Below the pieces are notes generated by a model that was not told the origin of the DNA, did not search any database, and saw only the letters and a program-made list of their open reading frames with translations. A stretch of DNA of 64,000 nt. It comes from Maribacter huludaoensis (GTDB lineage: Bacteria > Bacteroidota > Bacteroidia > Flavobacteriales > Flavobacteriaceae). The DNA lies in NCBI RefSeq assembly GCF_029350945.1, contig NZ_JARKMS010000002.1, positions 701,376-765,375 on the forward strand, written 5' to 3'. Below, in pieces: positions 17,634-26,714 of the stretch. The position numbers and the translations under genes were made by a program. Position 1 is the stretch's first letter. Each line of letters starts with the position of its first letter.

Positions 17634-18611
17634 ATGAAAAGTGTTCAAATACTATCGTTCTTTATTTTGGTCATAACGTTTATAGGTTGTGAAATTCAGA
17701 CCGATGTAAAAACATTGCGTTTGGGACATGGCTTAGATGTTAGCCACTCTGTACACAAGGCAATGGTAAAAATGGGAGAAGATTTATTGGAGCGATCGGG
17801 AGGTAGACTAAAGCTTGAAATTTACCCTAGCCAACAATTGGGCACGGAAAGAGAATGTCTGGAACTACTACAAATAGGTAGTTTGGATATGACTAAAGTA
17901 TCTGTGGGGGTGTTAGAAAATTTTGCCCCCAAAATGAAGGTCCTTGGTTTACCATTTCTATTTAGAGACCGTCAACATTCCTTTAACGTACTTGATGGCC
18001 CTATAGGGGAAATGTTGTTGAACGAAGGTGAAAAATATTGGTTAAAAGGTTTAGGGTATTATGATGCAGGCAGCCGTAGCTTTTATACCATGAACAAACC
18101 AATAGAAAAACCAGAAGATTTAGTAGGAGAAAAAATACGTGTTATGGAAAGTGCTACCGCTGTAAATATGGTCAAGGCATTAGGTGGTTCGCCAACTCCA
18201 ATTTCATGGGGTGAGCTTTACACGTCGCTTCAGCAAGGTGTGGTTGATGGTGCCGAGAATAATCCACCAAGTTTTTACCTCTCTCGCCATTATGAAGTAT
18301 GCAAATATTATTCTCTAGATGAACATACAGTGCTACCGGATGTTTTGTTGATAGGTACTTATGTTTATGATAAATTAAATGAACAAGAGCAGAAATGGTT
18401 GAACGAGTCTGTAAAAGAATCGGTAAAATATCAGCGTATCCTTTGGGCAGAAGCTGAGGAAGAGGCTTTGCGTGAAGTTCAGAAAGCAGGGGTAGAGGTA
18501 ATAAGACCGGATAAATCTCTTTTTGCAGAAAGGGTTTCAGGAATTTTCGATAGTTATAAAGATGATCAAGAAATATATCCGCTTATAAAACAAATTCAAG
18601 CAACTAAATAG
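17634..18611 (+). CDS. dctP: TRAP transporter solute-binding lipoprotein DctP
   Basis: The 325-residue binding protein of a tripartite ATP-independent periplasmic transporter shows the DctP fold: KTLRLGHGLDVSHSVHKAM, EIYPSQQLGTERECLELLQIG, KIRVMESATAVNMVKALGGSPTPISW (with the conserved substrate-carboxylate Arg) and VDGAENNPPSF. The signal peptide is of lipoprotein type (FIGC, Cys19), so the protein is probably membrane-anchored rather than free. Next to uxaC, the likely ligand is a hexuronate. dctQ and dctM follow directly. Confidence 0.93.
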   Translation: MKSVQILSFFILVITFIGCEIQTDVKTLRLGHGLDVSHSVHKAMVKMGEDLLERSGGRLKLEIYPSQQLGTERECLELLQIGSLDMTKVSVGVLENFAPKMKVLGLPFLFRDRQHSFNVLDGPIGEMLLNEGEKYWLKGLGYYDAGSRSFYTMNKPIEKPEDLVGEKIRVMESATAVNMVKALGGSPTPISWGELYTSLQQGVVDGAENNPPSFYLSRHYEVCKYYSLDEHTVLPDVLLIGTYVYDKLNEQEQKWLNESVKESVKYQRILWAEAEEEALREVQKAGVEVIRPDKSLFAERVSGIFDSYKDDQEIYPLIKQIQATK

Positions 18612-18617
18612 TTTACT

Positions 18618-19076
18618 ATGCGTAATAAAATAGATTCCGTTTTAGGCAAGACGTTGGTACTTATCATGTCCATCATGGTCATCAATGTGCTCTGGCAAGT
18701 TTTTACAAGATATGTCACCGGTAACCCTAGTTCATTTACAGATGAATTAGCGCGCTTTTTAATGATTTGGATAGGTGTATTGGGCGCAGCATATGTTTCT
18801 GGTAAAAATTTGCACGTAGCCATAGATATTTTACCTCTTAGGCAAAGTAAACAAACACAAAAAAAGTTAAAAACAATCGTCACCTTTTTGATCATACTAT
18901 TTGTTTTTTTCGCTTTTGTGATCGGTGGTTCAAGGTTGGTTTATATTTCCTATGTATTAGGGCAACAATCACCAGCATTACAATTGCCTTTGGCAATTGT
19001 TTACCTAATTATTCCCATAAGTGGCCTGTTGATTATGTATTACAAAATTTTCGACTTAAAACAAATGAACTCATGA
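18618..19076 (+). CDS. dctQ: TRAP transporter small permease DctQ
   Basis: The 152-residue protein has four membrane helices and the DctQ features WQVFTRYVTGNPSSFTDELARFLMIWIGVLGAAY. It pairs with DctM to form the membrane part of the sodium-driven transporter. The start lies 6 bases after dctP and its TGA overlaps the dctM ATG by four bases (ATGA), showing coupled translation. Confidence 0.93.
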   Translation: MRNKIDSVLGKTLVLIMSIMVINVLWQVFTRYVTGNPSSFTDELARFLMIWIGVLGAAYVSGKNLHVAIDILPLRQSKQTQKKLKTIVTFLIILFVFFAFVIGGSRLVYISYVLGQQSPALQLPLAIVYLIIPISGLLIMYYKIFDLKQMNS

Positions 19077-20371
19077 TGGAGCATTTACCAATTATCGTTT
19101 TAGTATTAAGTTTCATATGCTTACTGTCAATAGGGACGCCTGTAGCTTGGAGTATAGCAATTTCATCTTTATTGACCATGTTGGTGAGTATACCTGCCAT
19201 GCCGGCATTTACTACTGTATCTCAACGTATGGCAACTGGTCTGGACAGTTTTGCCTTGTTGGCAATTCCATTCTTCGTATTGTCTGGTGAGCTTATGAAT
19301 AAGGGTGGTATAGCTCATAGGCTCATTGCATTTGCCAAAACTTTGGTAGGTTCTTTTCCTGGTGGTTTGGCATTAATAAATGTTATTGCCGCAATGTTAA
19401 TGGGGGCCATTGCCGGGTCTGCAATGGCATCGGCATCCGCAATGGGCAGCATTTTGGGACCGGAGATGGAAAAGGAAGGGTACTCCAAGGAATTTGGTGC
19501 AGCGGTAAATATCACTTCTGCAACTACAGGTTTAATTATACCACCTAGTAACGTTTTAATCGTTTATTCATTGGCAAGTGGCGGTGCGTCTATTGCCGCG
19601 CTATTTTTAGCAGGATACGTTCCTGGTATTATGACCGGTCTATTTTTAATGATCGTAGCCGCTTTTTGGGCAAAAAAGAAGAAGTACAAAGTAGGTAAAC
19701 GAAGTAGTTTAAAAGAAGTTGGGAAAACATTTATAGACGCTTTACCCAGTCTATTTATGCTGGTAGTGGTAATTGGTGGTATAGTTACCGGTATTTTTAC
19801 GGCAACAGAAGCTTCGGCCATTGCAGTTTTGTATAGCTTGGTGTTAGGTTTTATTTACAAAGAAATATCCCTACCTAAATTACCTCAAATTTTACTGGAT
19901 TCTTCAGCTACCACGGCAATTGTTATGTTGTTAATCGGATCATCAATGTGCATGTCATGGGCATTGTCCTATGAAAATATTCCGCAAGATATTAGTACAG
20001 GACTTTTAAGTTTAAGTGATAATAAAATTGTTATTCTTTTAATTATCAACTTACTATTATTGTTCGTGGGTATTTTTATGGACATGACCCCGGCTGTTTT
20101 GATCTTTACGCCAATTTTTTTACCCGTTGTAACTAAATTGGGACTGGACCCGGTGCATTTTGGAATTATCATGGTGCTCAATCTATGTATCGGGTTATGT
20201 ACACCGCCCGTAGGTTCTGTTTTGTTTGTTGGGGTAGGTGTGGCCAAAACTACTATTGAAAAGGTGTTTAAACCATTATTGCCGCTGTTTATAGCAATGA
20301 TAGTTGCCCTTTTCTTGGTCACTTATATTCCACAATTAAGCTTATGGTTGCCAAGCTTGTTCAATTTGTAG
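19073..20371 (+). CDS. dctM: TRAP transporter large permease DctM
   Basis: The 432-residue protein has about 12 helices and typical DctM motifs: LDSFALLAIPFFVLSGELMNKGGIAHRL, AGSAMASASAMGSILGPEM, a PPSN motif in TGLIIPPSNVLIVY, and FMDMTPAVLIFTPIFLPV. It is the translocation subunit, driven by the sodium gradient. It is the last gene of the uxaC-dctPQM unit. The convergent lacI gene ends 67 bases downstream, and no clear terminator is visible between them. Confidence 0.94.
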   Translation: MMEHLPIIVLVLSFICLLSIGTPVAWSIAISSLLTMLVSIPAMPAFTTVSQRMATGLDSFALLAIPFFVLSGELMNKGGIAHRLIAFAKTLVGSFPGGLALINVIAAMLMGAIAGSAMASASAMGSILGPEMEKEGYSKEFGAAVNITSATTGLIIPPSNVLIVYSLASGGASIAALFLAGYVPGIMTGLFLMIVAAFWAKKKKYKVGKRSSLKEVGKTFIDALPSLFMLVVVIGGIVTGIFTATEASAIAVLYSLVLGFIYKEISLPKLPQILLDSSATTAIVMLLIGSSMCMSWALSYENIPQDISTGLLSLSDNKIVILLIINLLLLFVGIFMDMTPAVLIFTPIFLPVVTKLGLDPVHFGIIMVLNLCIGLCTPPVGSVLFVGVGVAKTTIEKVFKPLLPLFIAMIVALFLVTYIPQLSLWLPSLFNL

Positions 20372-20438
20372 AATTATGTGGGTCGCATAAATTGCGCGAT
20401 TAAAGCTGAAGATAAATAATGAATTTATAGCGTAAAAC

Positions 20439-21461
20439 CTATTTTACCTTGCTTGATGATTTCCTAACGATCAATCTTGCCGGAAGCACAACATTAGTGT
20501 TAGTTTTTGTTGCAGCTTTGTTTTCAATTTGTTCCAAGAATACTTTAGCGGCCATCTTTCCCATTTCTACGGGTGATTGGTCTACAGAACTGATAGATGG
20601 CTCCAAAAACTGAGTAAACGGCTCATTACTAAAGCCCACTACGCCAACATCTTCAGGTATTCTAAAAGATTTACTTTGTAAAAATTTAACGGCACCTAAT
20701 AGACCGTTATCGGTAGAAGAGAAAATGGCATCTGGTGGTACGGGCAGTTCCATTAGTTTTTTTGCAGCTTCCTTACCTGCTTCCATAGTGTTTTTTATGG
20801 TAATTATGTAATCACTGTTATATGTAATACCATGTTTTATAAGAGCGTCTTTGTAACCTTTAAATCGGTTGCTATAGAGTTCAATATTTTGATTTACGTT
20901 AAAATGGGCTATTCTTCTGTATCCTTGATCAATTAAATGTTCGGTGGCATCAAAGCCACCTTGGTAATCATCTATTGTTACCGTGCTAATGCCATCAAAC
21001 TTTAAAACACGATCAAAAAATATAAACGGTGACGATTTTTTTAAAACTTGATGTAATTGATTTTTATTCTCATTTGTAAAAGAGGTGGAAACTAGAATTC
21101 CATCTACCTGCGCATTTATTAAATTCTGTATAATTTTCTTCTCGCGGTCATTCTCTTCATGGGTTTGGGAAATAATAACATGAAACCCCTTAGGATATAG
21201 TTCTTCTTCAATACCGCGAATAACGGATGCAAAAAAGTTTTTATTGATAAAGGGTACTACTACGCCAACATTATTGCTCTTGCCACTTTTAAGTGCTACG
21301 GCAAGCCTGTTTTGTTTGTAATTTAATTTTTCAGCCGTCTCAAGAACAAGATTGCGCGTTTTTTCACTTATTTTAGGATTGTTGTTCAAAGCCCTAGAAA
21401 CCGTAGCTGCAGTTATTTTAAGCTCTTTTGCAATATCGTAAATGGTGGCTTTCTTGCTCAT
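20439..21461 (-). CDS. LacI-family transcriptional regulator
   Basis: The 340-residue repressor has an N-terminal LacI helix-turn-helix (ATIYDIAKELKITAATVSRALNNNPKISEKTR), hinge (LNYKQNRLAVALKSGKSNNVGVVVP) and a sugar-binding effector domain (FFDRVLKFDGISTVTIDDYQGG; GVVGFSNEPFTQFLEPSISSV). It is placed between the uxaC-TRAP operon and a NUDIX regulator, so it probably senses a uronate or an intermediate such as fructuronate. CG-centred palindromes upstream of uxaC (15975) and at 27897 fit its class of operator. A 20-bp element 65 bases upstream of its start recurs before the NUDIX gene. Confidence 0.93.
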   Translation of the reverse strand: MSKKATIYDIAKELKITAATVSRALNNNPKISEKTRNLVLETAEKLNYKQNRLAVALKSGKSNNVGVVVPFINKNFFASVIRGIEEELYPKGFHVIISQTHEENDREKKIIQNLINAQVDGILVSTSFTNENKNQLHQVLKKSSPFIFFDRVLKFDGISTVTIDDYQGGFDATEHLIDQGYRRIAHFNVNQNIELYSNRFKGYKDALIKHGITYNSDYIITIKNTMEAGKEAAKKLMELPVPPDAIFSSTDNGLLGAVKFLQSKSFRIPEDVGVVGFSNEPFTQFLEPSISSVDQSPVEMGKMAAKVFLEQIENKAATKTNTNVVLPARLIVRKSSSKVK

Positions 21462-21525
21462 AAAAATAGTAGAACGAATTTACGATTATTGAACCAAAAA
21501 TTCTTTCTGCAAGTGGCTTAAATAC

Positions 21526-21545
21526 TAATTGATACTATATTTTAA
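21526..21545 (-). promoter_or_regulatory. 20-bp repeated element upstream of lacI
   Basis: The plus-strand sequence TAATTGATACTATATTTTAA lies 65 bases before the lacI start and straddles the stop codon of the NUDIX gene. It matches the element at 22289-22308 in 19 of 20 positions, at nearly the same distance from the following start codon. The likely role is a shared operator. Confidence 0.5.
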
Positions 21546-22227
21546 AGCAAAAACCTTCTTCTAACTTTTTCTGATACTTGTCTTCATCGAATTTAAATAG
21601 AAATGCTCCTTTTTTTGATGAGCTCATATCCTTTTCATTCAATTTTCTTAAAAGGTCAAAAGAATTGAACTTATTTATGAAATTTCTTTTATCCAGTTCA
21701 GTATCCAAAATTGCTTCGTACATTTTTTGAAGTTGGCGCATGGTAAACTTCTCAGGCAAAAGTTCAAACCCAACGGGCTTATTGGTAATTCTATTACGCA
21801 ACAGTGTAATTGCATCTTTCACCATTTTATTATGGTCAAAAATTAAACTGGGCATATCCTTAAGATTAAACCATTTTATAGGATTTTCTTTTAGGAGATC
21901 TTTACAATGATGTGCAATATCTATAAGTGCAAAATAAGAAACTGAAATTGTTCTTTCTTTAGGGTCACGATCTACTTTTGAGTAAGAATGAACTTGCTCC
22001 ATGTAAATATTGTTGAGTCCGGTTAATCTTTTTAATATTCTAGAGGCAGCATCGTTTAGGTTCTCTTTTTGTTTAAGAAAACCACCAATAAGCGACCATT
22101 CACCCATTGCCGGTTCAAAATCTCTTTTCACAACTAAAATTTTTAGTTCTTCTTGGTAAAATCCAAAAATAATGCAATCTACGGCAAGCAAGACTTTGTC
22201 TTCTTTGCAATATGTATTCAAGACCAT
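21535..22227 (-). CDS. NUDIX-domain transcriptional regulator (NrtR/AraR-like)
   Basis: The 230-residue protein has an N-terminal NUDIX hydrolase-like domain (LLAVDCIIFGFYQEELKILVVKR, GEWSLIGGFLKQKENLNDAASRIL) and a C-terminal winged helix (FTMRQLQKMYEAILDTELDKRNFINKF), the hallmark of NrtR-type regulators. The NUDIX box is degenerate (no REx2EE), so it probably binds rather than hydrolyses its ligand. In Bacteroidota such proteins control arabinose, xylose and other sugar genes. Its position between lacI and an epimerase gene implies control of sugar genes here. Confidence 0.9.
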   Translation of the reverse strand: MVLNTYCKEDKVLLAVDCIIFGFYQEELKILVVKRDFEPAMGEWSLIGGFLKQKENLNDAASRILKRLTGLNNIYMEQVHSYSKVDRDPKERTISVSYFALIDIAHHCKDLLKENPIKWFNLKDMPSLIFDHNKMVKDAITLLRNRITNKPVGFELLPEKFTMRQLQKMYEAILDTELDKRNFINKFNSFDLLRKLNEKDMSSSKKGAFLFKFDEDKYQKKLEEGFCFKI

Positions 22228-22288
22228 GTTTTAATTTTTGTAGGTCTAAAAATAACAAGAATCTTATGAATTAAATTTCTTGAAAAAA

Positions 22289-22308
22289 TAATTGATACTA
22301 GATTTTAA
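22289..22308 (-). promoter_or_regulatory. 20-bp repeated element upstream of the NUDIX regulator
   Basis: TAATTGATACTAGATTTTAA lies 62 bases before the NUDIX start and differs in one base from the element at 21526-21545. Autoregulation and co-control of lacI by the NUDIX protein would explain it. Confidence 0.5.
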
Positions 22309-22682
22309 CCCTACAGTGAGCTATTTATTAGAAGGTTATCTGTATGTAGAAACTTTTTTATTACTAATATATGAGGTGTAATTTTATTGAACGTAAATTT
22401 ATTTTTTTGTCGATATACTCAGCGGCAACCTTAATTTTTGTCTCTGTTTTCGTGTTAAAAAATAGTACGGAGATTGTCTATATTTTTCCATTTCATGACA
22501 AGTTGAAGTAAACATCATAATAAGTAAAAATTATTTTTTTAACATTTAATGTTTATATAATTATATTACTTAACATTAGATTGTTGAATTATTATACAGG
22601 TTAAAAAAAGATTGAAAAATTAATAGTTTATTATGTTTTGTTCCTATTGTTTTTATAAACTATTGCAATTAATGATGAGAAT
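22309..22682. other. AT-rich intergenic region before the epimerase gene
   Basis: No gene is visible. A short inverted repeat AACATTTAATGTT lies at 22541-22553, with a further AACATTA about 20 bases on; neither can be tied to a regulator. The epimerase promoter must be here, but no TTG-N19-TAnnTTTG match was found by eye. Confidence 0.4.
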
Positions 22683-23780
22683 ATGAAAAGTATAGTAAAT
22701 GAAGATTTACAAAAAATACTAACTATTAATAGGAGCCATTATGGGCGAACCTCTTTCAATGAGGATGTGGAGTTATTACAGCTTAAGAAAAATGACGGTA
22801 TAGAGGTAAATATTATTACGTACGGTGGCAGAATTACATCTATAAAAACGTTGGATAAAAAAGGGGATTTAGATAATGTTGTTCTTACTCTTGCAAATTT
22901 AGAGTTGTACGAAAATGAAAATCCATTTTTTGGAGCAATAGTAGGGCGTTATGGAAATAGAATTGCCAATGGAAAATTTAAATTAGATGGTGAGAAATAT
23001 ATTCTGGCACAAAATAATGGAACCAATTCTTTGCATGGTGGTGAAAAAGGTTTCGATAAAGTAATTTGGGATGTAGAGGAAGTCAAAGAATCATCAACAT
23101 TTGTCTCTTTAAAATTAAATTACGTTAGTAAGGATATGGAAGAAGGCTTTCCAGGTAATTTAAAGACAACGGTAACTTACACTTTGCATAATAATAACAG
23201 TCTTGATGTTTTGTATGAAGCTACTACAGATAAAACAACCGTTGTAAATTTGACCCAGCATTCGTATTTTAATTTATCGGGAGATTTCACAAAAGCAATT
23301 ACGGACCATGAAGTAAAGATTAATGCGGATAGGTTTGTACCGGTAAATAATTTGTTGATACCAAATGGAGAATTACAATCTGTGGATAATTCGCCTTTTG
23401 ATTTTAGGTCTTCAATTAGAGTTAGCAATGCCTTAGATAATCACAACGAGCAAATTAAAATAGCCCGTGGTTTTGATCATTGTTGGGTTTTGAACGGGGC
23501 GGCAAAAGGTTATCGTTCTGTTGCCACTGCTTACCATTCTCTAACGGGCAGACTTATGGAGGTTCTAACAGATCAACCGGGAATGCAGTTTTATACCGGT
23601 AATTTTTTAGATGGTACATTGCCAATACCAACTGGTGGAGTATATAAAAAGAGAAGCGGATTCTGTTTTGAGACGCAACATTTCCCTGATTCTCCAAATC
23701 AGCCACAGTTTCCTAGTACTAGGCTTGTTCCCGGAGAAAAATATGCTACCAAAACAACCTTCAAATTTTCTGTTGTTTAG
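22683..23780 (+). CDS. galM: aldose 1-epimerase (mutarotase)
   Basis: The 365-residue cytoplasmic enzyme interconverts alpha and beta anomers of aldoses. Catalytic features are NNGTNSLHGGEKGFDK (substrate-binding His), VNLTQHSYFNLSG (catalytic His) and GFCFETQHFPDSPN (catalytic Glu), with DHCWVLNG between. There is no signal peptide. It is followed 153 bases later by an SDR on the same strand. The true substrate could be galactose, xylose or glucose; context does not decide. Confidence 0.93.
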   Translation: MKSIVNEDLQKILTINRSHYGRTSFNEDVELLQLKKNDGIEVNIITYGGRITSIKTLDKKGDLDNVVLTLANLELYENENPFFGAIVGRYGNRIANGKFKLDGEKYILAQNNGTNSLHGGEKGFDKVIWDVEEVKESSTFVSLKLNYVSKDMEEGFPGNLKTTVTYTLHNNNSLDVLYEATTDKTTVVNLTQHSYFNLSGDFTKAITDHEVKINADRFVPVNNLLIPNGELQSVDNSPFDFRSSIRVSNALDNHNEQIKIARGFDHCWVLNGAAKGYRSVATAYHSLTGRLMEVLTDQPGMQFYTGNFLDGTLPIPTGGVYKKRSGFCFETQHFPDSPNQPQFPSTRLVPGEKYATKTTFKFSVV

Positions 23781-23933
23781 TCAGTTGCTAGCTTGGTCAA
23801 TATTTAGCCATTCTCAGAATTTTTGTGTTAAATTTTAATTTCTAATATGTATGTGTTGTACTATTAATTTTGGTTATTGAGGTAATTAGATTCATGAATT
23901 CAAAATACATTTAGTTCCATAAAATGAAAAATT

Positions 23934-24752
23934 ATGCAAAAACCAAATAAAAGATTACAAGAACAGACCTGTATTGTTACAGGTTCTAGTGATGGTATTG
24001 GTGAAGCGGTTGCCAAAGCAATGGGAATGGAAGGAGCCAATATTGTTGTTAATTATCATAGTAGTAAAGAAGAGGCGGAGGAAGTGGCACATTGGATCAG
24101 TGAGAATTCTGAATGTGGAGATGCCATTGTCATCAAATGCGATGTTAGTAAAGAAGATGAGGTGCAGAATATGTTCCAAAAAACGGTATCAAAATTTGGT
24201 ACTGTTGATGTATGTGTTGCAAATGCCGGTTTACAGTTAGACCACCCTATACATGAAATGCCATTATCTGATTGGCAAAGAGTGATAGACGTGAATCTTA
24301 CAGGTCAATTTCTATGTGCCAAAGAGGCTATAATAGAATTTAAGAGAAGGGGTATGCGACCTAAAGTGTCAAATTCTTTAGGTAAAATTATACATATGAG
24401 TTCTGTACATGAAGTTATACCATGGGCAGGTCATGCTAATTATGCGGCAAGTAAAGGTGGCCTGGTCATGCTTATGCAAACTATTTGTCAGGAATATGGA
24501 CCAGATAAAATACGTTGTAATTCCATTGCACCCGGTGCAATTAAAACGGATATCAATAAAGATGTATGGAGTACAAAGGAAGGGTGGGAAGGTATGCTAA
24601 ATTTAATACCGTACAAACAAATTGGTGTGCCCGATGATATTGGTAGTGTAGCAAGCTGGTTGGCATCAGATGAGTCTGAATATATAAATGGAACAACAAT
24701 TTTTGTAGACGGTGGTATGACCTGTTATCCGGGTTTTACGGCCAATGGATAA
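23934..24752 (+). CDS. SDR oxidoreductase, glucose 1-dehydrogenase-like
   Basis: The 272-residue Rossmann enzyme has the NAD(P) motif TGSSDGIGEAVAKAMG, NAG (VANAG), the catalytic Ser in HMSSVHE and YAASKGG, and ends with INGTTIFVDGGMTCYPGF. The YPGF-type ending is typical of the glucose 1-dehydrogenase group. Beside an aldose epimerase, oxidation of an aldose to a lactone is a plausible role. It is distinct from the two mannonate oxidoreductases and KduD in this window. A terminator follows 8 bases after the stop. Confidence 0.88.
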   Translation: MQKPNKRLQEQTCIVTGSSDGIGEAVAKAMGMEGANIVVNYHSSKEEAEEVAHWISENSECGDAIVIKCDVSKEDEVQNMFQKTVSKFGTVDVCVANAGLQLDHPIHEMPLSDWQRVIDVNLTGQFLCAKEAIIEFKRRGMRPKVSNSLGKIIHMSSVHEVIPWAGHANYAASKGGLVMLMQTICQEYGPDKIRCNSIAPGAIKTDINKDVWSTKEGWEGMLNLIPYKQIGVPDDIGSVASWLASDESEYINGTTIFVDGGMTCYPGFTANG

Positions 24753-24760
24753 AATAAGAC

Positions 24761-24791
24761 AAAAAAAAGCCACCCAATGGGTGGCTTTTTA
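24761..24791 (+). terminator. bidirectional terminator, SDR / SYLF genes
   Basis: AAAAAAAAGCCACCC pairs with GGGTGGCTTTTT around AAT. It lies between two convergent genes and can serve both. Confidence 0.88.
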
Positions 24792-24808
24792 TATTGTTGG
24801 TACAATGT

Positions 24809-25345
24809 TTATTTCATTATAGGAGTATAATCAAACTTTTGTCCGCCTACAGATGCATCGGCCATTAGACCGGCTTTTGGTAATGCAAATACTGCAACAC
24901 CATCTCTATATTTTGCATTAACAGATACACCGGATTTTAATGCTACCGCTGATGCTTCAGCAGAAAATTCAAAATCACCTTCTTTAAATTCGGCCAAATC
25001 TTTCTCGGTTTCAAAGAATATTATCTCGGTAATAGCTTGTCCACCTGCTTGTAGACCTACACTTAGTTTTTTCAGATCGGCCATACCTACCATTTCACCA
25101 TTTTCATATACAACACCATTACCCGATGCACCACCAATGATAAAACCGCCTTTTCCTACATTAGGGAAAATTACATATCCCGCAGAATTATTGAAAAATT
25201 GATCTAGACCAACTTCCATAGTCATTAGTTTTTCTTTGGCATTATCGGCATCCTTAATAATTTTCTTGTCTTTCGTACTTTGGGCATTTACCCCTATCGC
25301 TAAAAATAATATGGTTGCGAATGTTATCGATTTTAAAATTTTCAT
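24809..25345 (-). CDS. SYLF (Ysc84) lipid-binding domain protein, secreted
   Basis: The 178-residue protein has a Sec signal peptide (MKILKSITFATILFLAIGVNAQ) and a SYLF domain: GYVIFPNVGKGGFIIGGASGNGVVYENG, then LQAGGQAITEIIFFET and the alanine/glycine-rich C-terminal half. SYLF proteins bind phosphoinositides in eukaryotes; the bacterial role in the periplasm is poorly known. I start at 25345 because the signal peptide begins there; a longer frame from 25399 adds 18 unsuitable residues. It belongs to the ordinary genes between sugar blocks. Confidence 0.88.
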   Translation of the reverse strand: MKILKSITFATILFLAIGVNAQSTKDKKIIKDADNAKEKLMTMEVGLDQFFNNSAGYVIFPNVGKGGFIIGGASGNGVVYENGEMVGMADLKKLSVGLQAGGQAITEIIFFETEKDLAEFKEGDFEFSAEASAVALKSGVSVNAKYRDGVAVFALPKAGLMADASVGGQKFDYTPIMK

Positions 25346-25618
25346 TTGTTCTATTTTTAAAGATTTATAATTTTTTCTTTGATTCAAATTTACGGTCATG
25401 GCTCCACGTTCTTTACCTTAATCCCTCTTAGTTTTAGCTCAAATGAATGTTAAGTATTTGTAAATCAGTTAATTGAAAGTTAAAATTTGCTTTAGGATGC
25501 TTACATTGAAGAAGTAACTGCCTTAAACAAAACAAATTACGGCTTCAATGTAATTCTTAAAAATTTGTTAATTAATTCTATAAGTTTTATATTCATAAAA
25601 GATTTAAAGAGACATGAG

Positions 25619-25810
25619 ATGGCGAATAATGAAAATATAATAGATTCAAAAACTATTGCGAACATGCTAATAGTCTTGGCATTGATGCTTACTGCAATTT
25701 ATTGCCTGAATAATTACGAAGAAATTGAAAGTGAAGTAAGTTCTGCAATTGTTAGTTCTTTGGTAGATGTGAACAATAGCTTGGCAGAGCATGAAGCACC
25801 CCGCAAATAA
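25619..25810 (+). CDS. small single-pass membrane protein
   Basis: The 63-residue protein starts MANNENIIDSKTIANM, has one hydrophobic helix (LIVLALMLTAIYCL) and an acidic periplasmic or cytoplasmic tail (NNYEEIESEVSSAIV...). The ATG at 25619 is preferred to the longer frame at 25565, since AAAGAGA lies just ahead of it. No family is recognised. It stands alone between the divergent SYLF gene and the convergent EamA permease. Confidence 0.6.
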   Translation: MANNENIIDSKTIANMLIVLALMLTAIYCLNNYEEIESEVSSAIVSSLVDVNNSLAEHEAPRK

Positions 25811-25880
25811 TTAAATTTCCCAACCAATACTAAAATTTTCCCGTTCAATGTAATGGGCAGGTCTGTTTCTAACCAGTTTT

Positions 25881-26714
25881 TTAACTCTTCTTGCCAACCA
25901 GAATGTTAGCAATTAAGGCGCCAACGATCATTATAATTCCCAAAAGACTCCAAAGCGAGTATATATCACCAAACCAAAAAATACCAACGGTTATCGTAAA
26001 TATTACTTCTATATATTTTAATGGTGCTACCAAATTTGTTTTCGCAATTTGAAAAGCTTTGGTCATGAACACTTGACCAAAAAAGCCAAAAATGCCCAAG
26101 CTTGATAATAATAACCAATCAATACCTTTAGGGTTGACCCAATTACGGATACTCAATATACCTCCAATAACGGTACCGGTAAACATGAAGTAATTAACGA
26201 TAACCAACGGGTGGTCGCCATTACCTATTTTACGTATCAAGACATAGACCAGCCCGCTAAAAATAGATGCTGCCAATACAAGTAATAAGCCAGTAGTATC
26301 TATATTTTTATCAAATCCTTTTAAAACCAAAACACCTGCAAACGCAAACAAAAATAAAAACCATTGTATGGGTTTTAGCCTTTCCTTAAGTAAAAATACC
26401 GCGAATATAGCGGCATAGATAGGGGCAAGGTATCTTAATGATACCGCCGTGCCAACGGGTAAATATTTTAATGACATAAAAAATAAGCTCATAGCCGTTA
26501 ATCCTGCTAGGGCTCTATAAATCATATATTTACGATTGTTTCCTAGAATAGGTATCCCTTTTATTAATATGTAAGAGGTACCTAAAATTAAGGAGCCTAT
26601 AGTTCTAAAAAAGACAATTTCAAATGTGGGGAAATGATCTAAGTATTTTACGAACGAGTTCATTAAGCTGAATGAAAACGTACTAATAATCATAAATAGA
26701 ATTGCTTTCTTCAC
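25881..26714 (-). CDS. EamA/DMT-superfamily permease
   Basis: The 277-residue protein has ten membrane helices in two EamA repeats (residues about 5-130 and 145-272), with SFVKYLDHFPTFEIVFFRTIGSLIL in the first and GQVFMTKAFQIAKTNLVAPLKYIEVIFT in the second. Members export metabolites or amino acids, or import nucleotide sugars; substrate is not predictable. It lies beside sugar genes but has no operon partner. Confidence 0.9.
   Translation of the reverse strand: MKKAILFMIISTFSFSLMNSFVKYLDHFPTFEIVFFRTIGSLILGTSYILIKGIPILGNNRKYMIYRALAGLTAMSLFFMSLKYLPVGTAVSLRYLAPIYAAIFAVFLLKERLKPIQWFLFLFAFAGVLVLKGFDKNIDTTGLLLVLAASIFSGLVYVLIRKIGNGDHPLVIVNYFMFTGTVIGGILSIRNWVNPKGIDWLLLSSLGIFGFFGQVFMTKAFQIAKTNLVAPLKYIEVIFTITVGIFWFGDIYSLWSLLGIIMIVGALIANILVGKKS

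Noticed and set aside
22541-22553. AACATTTAATGTT inverted repeat before the epimerase gene
   Set aside because: The arms are six AT-rich bases and no second copy stands before another gene; not enough to call an operator.
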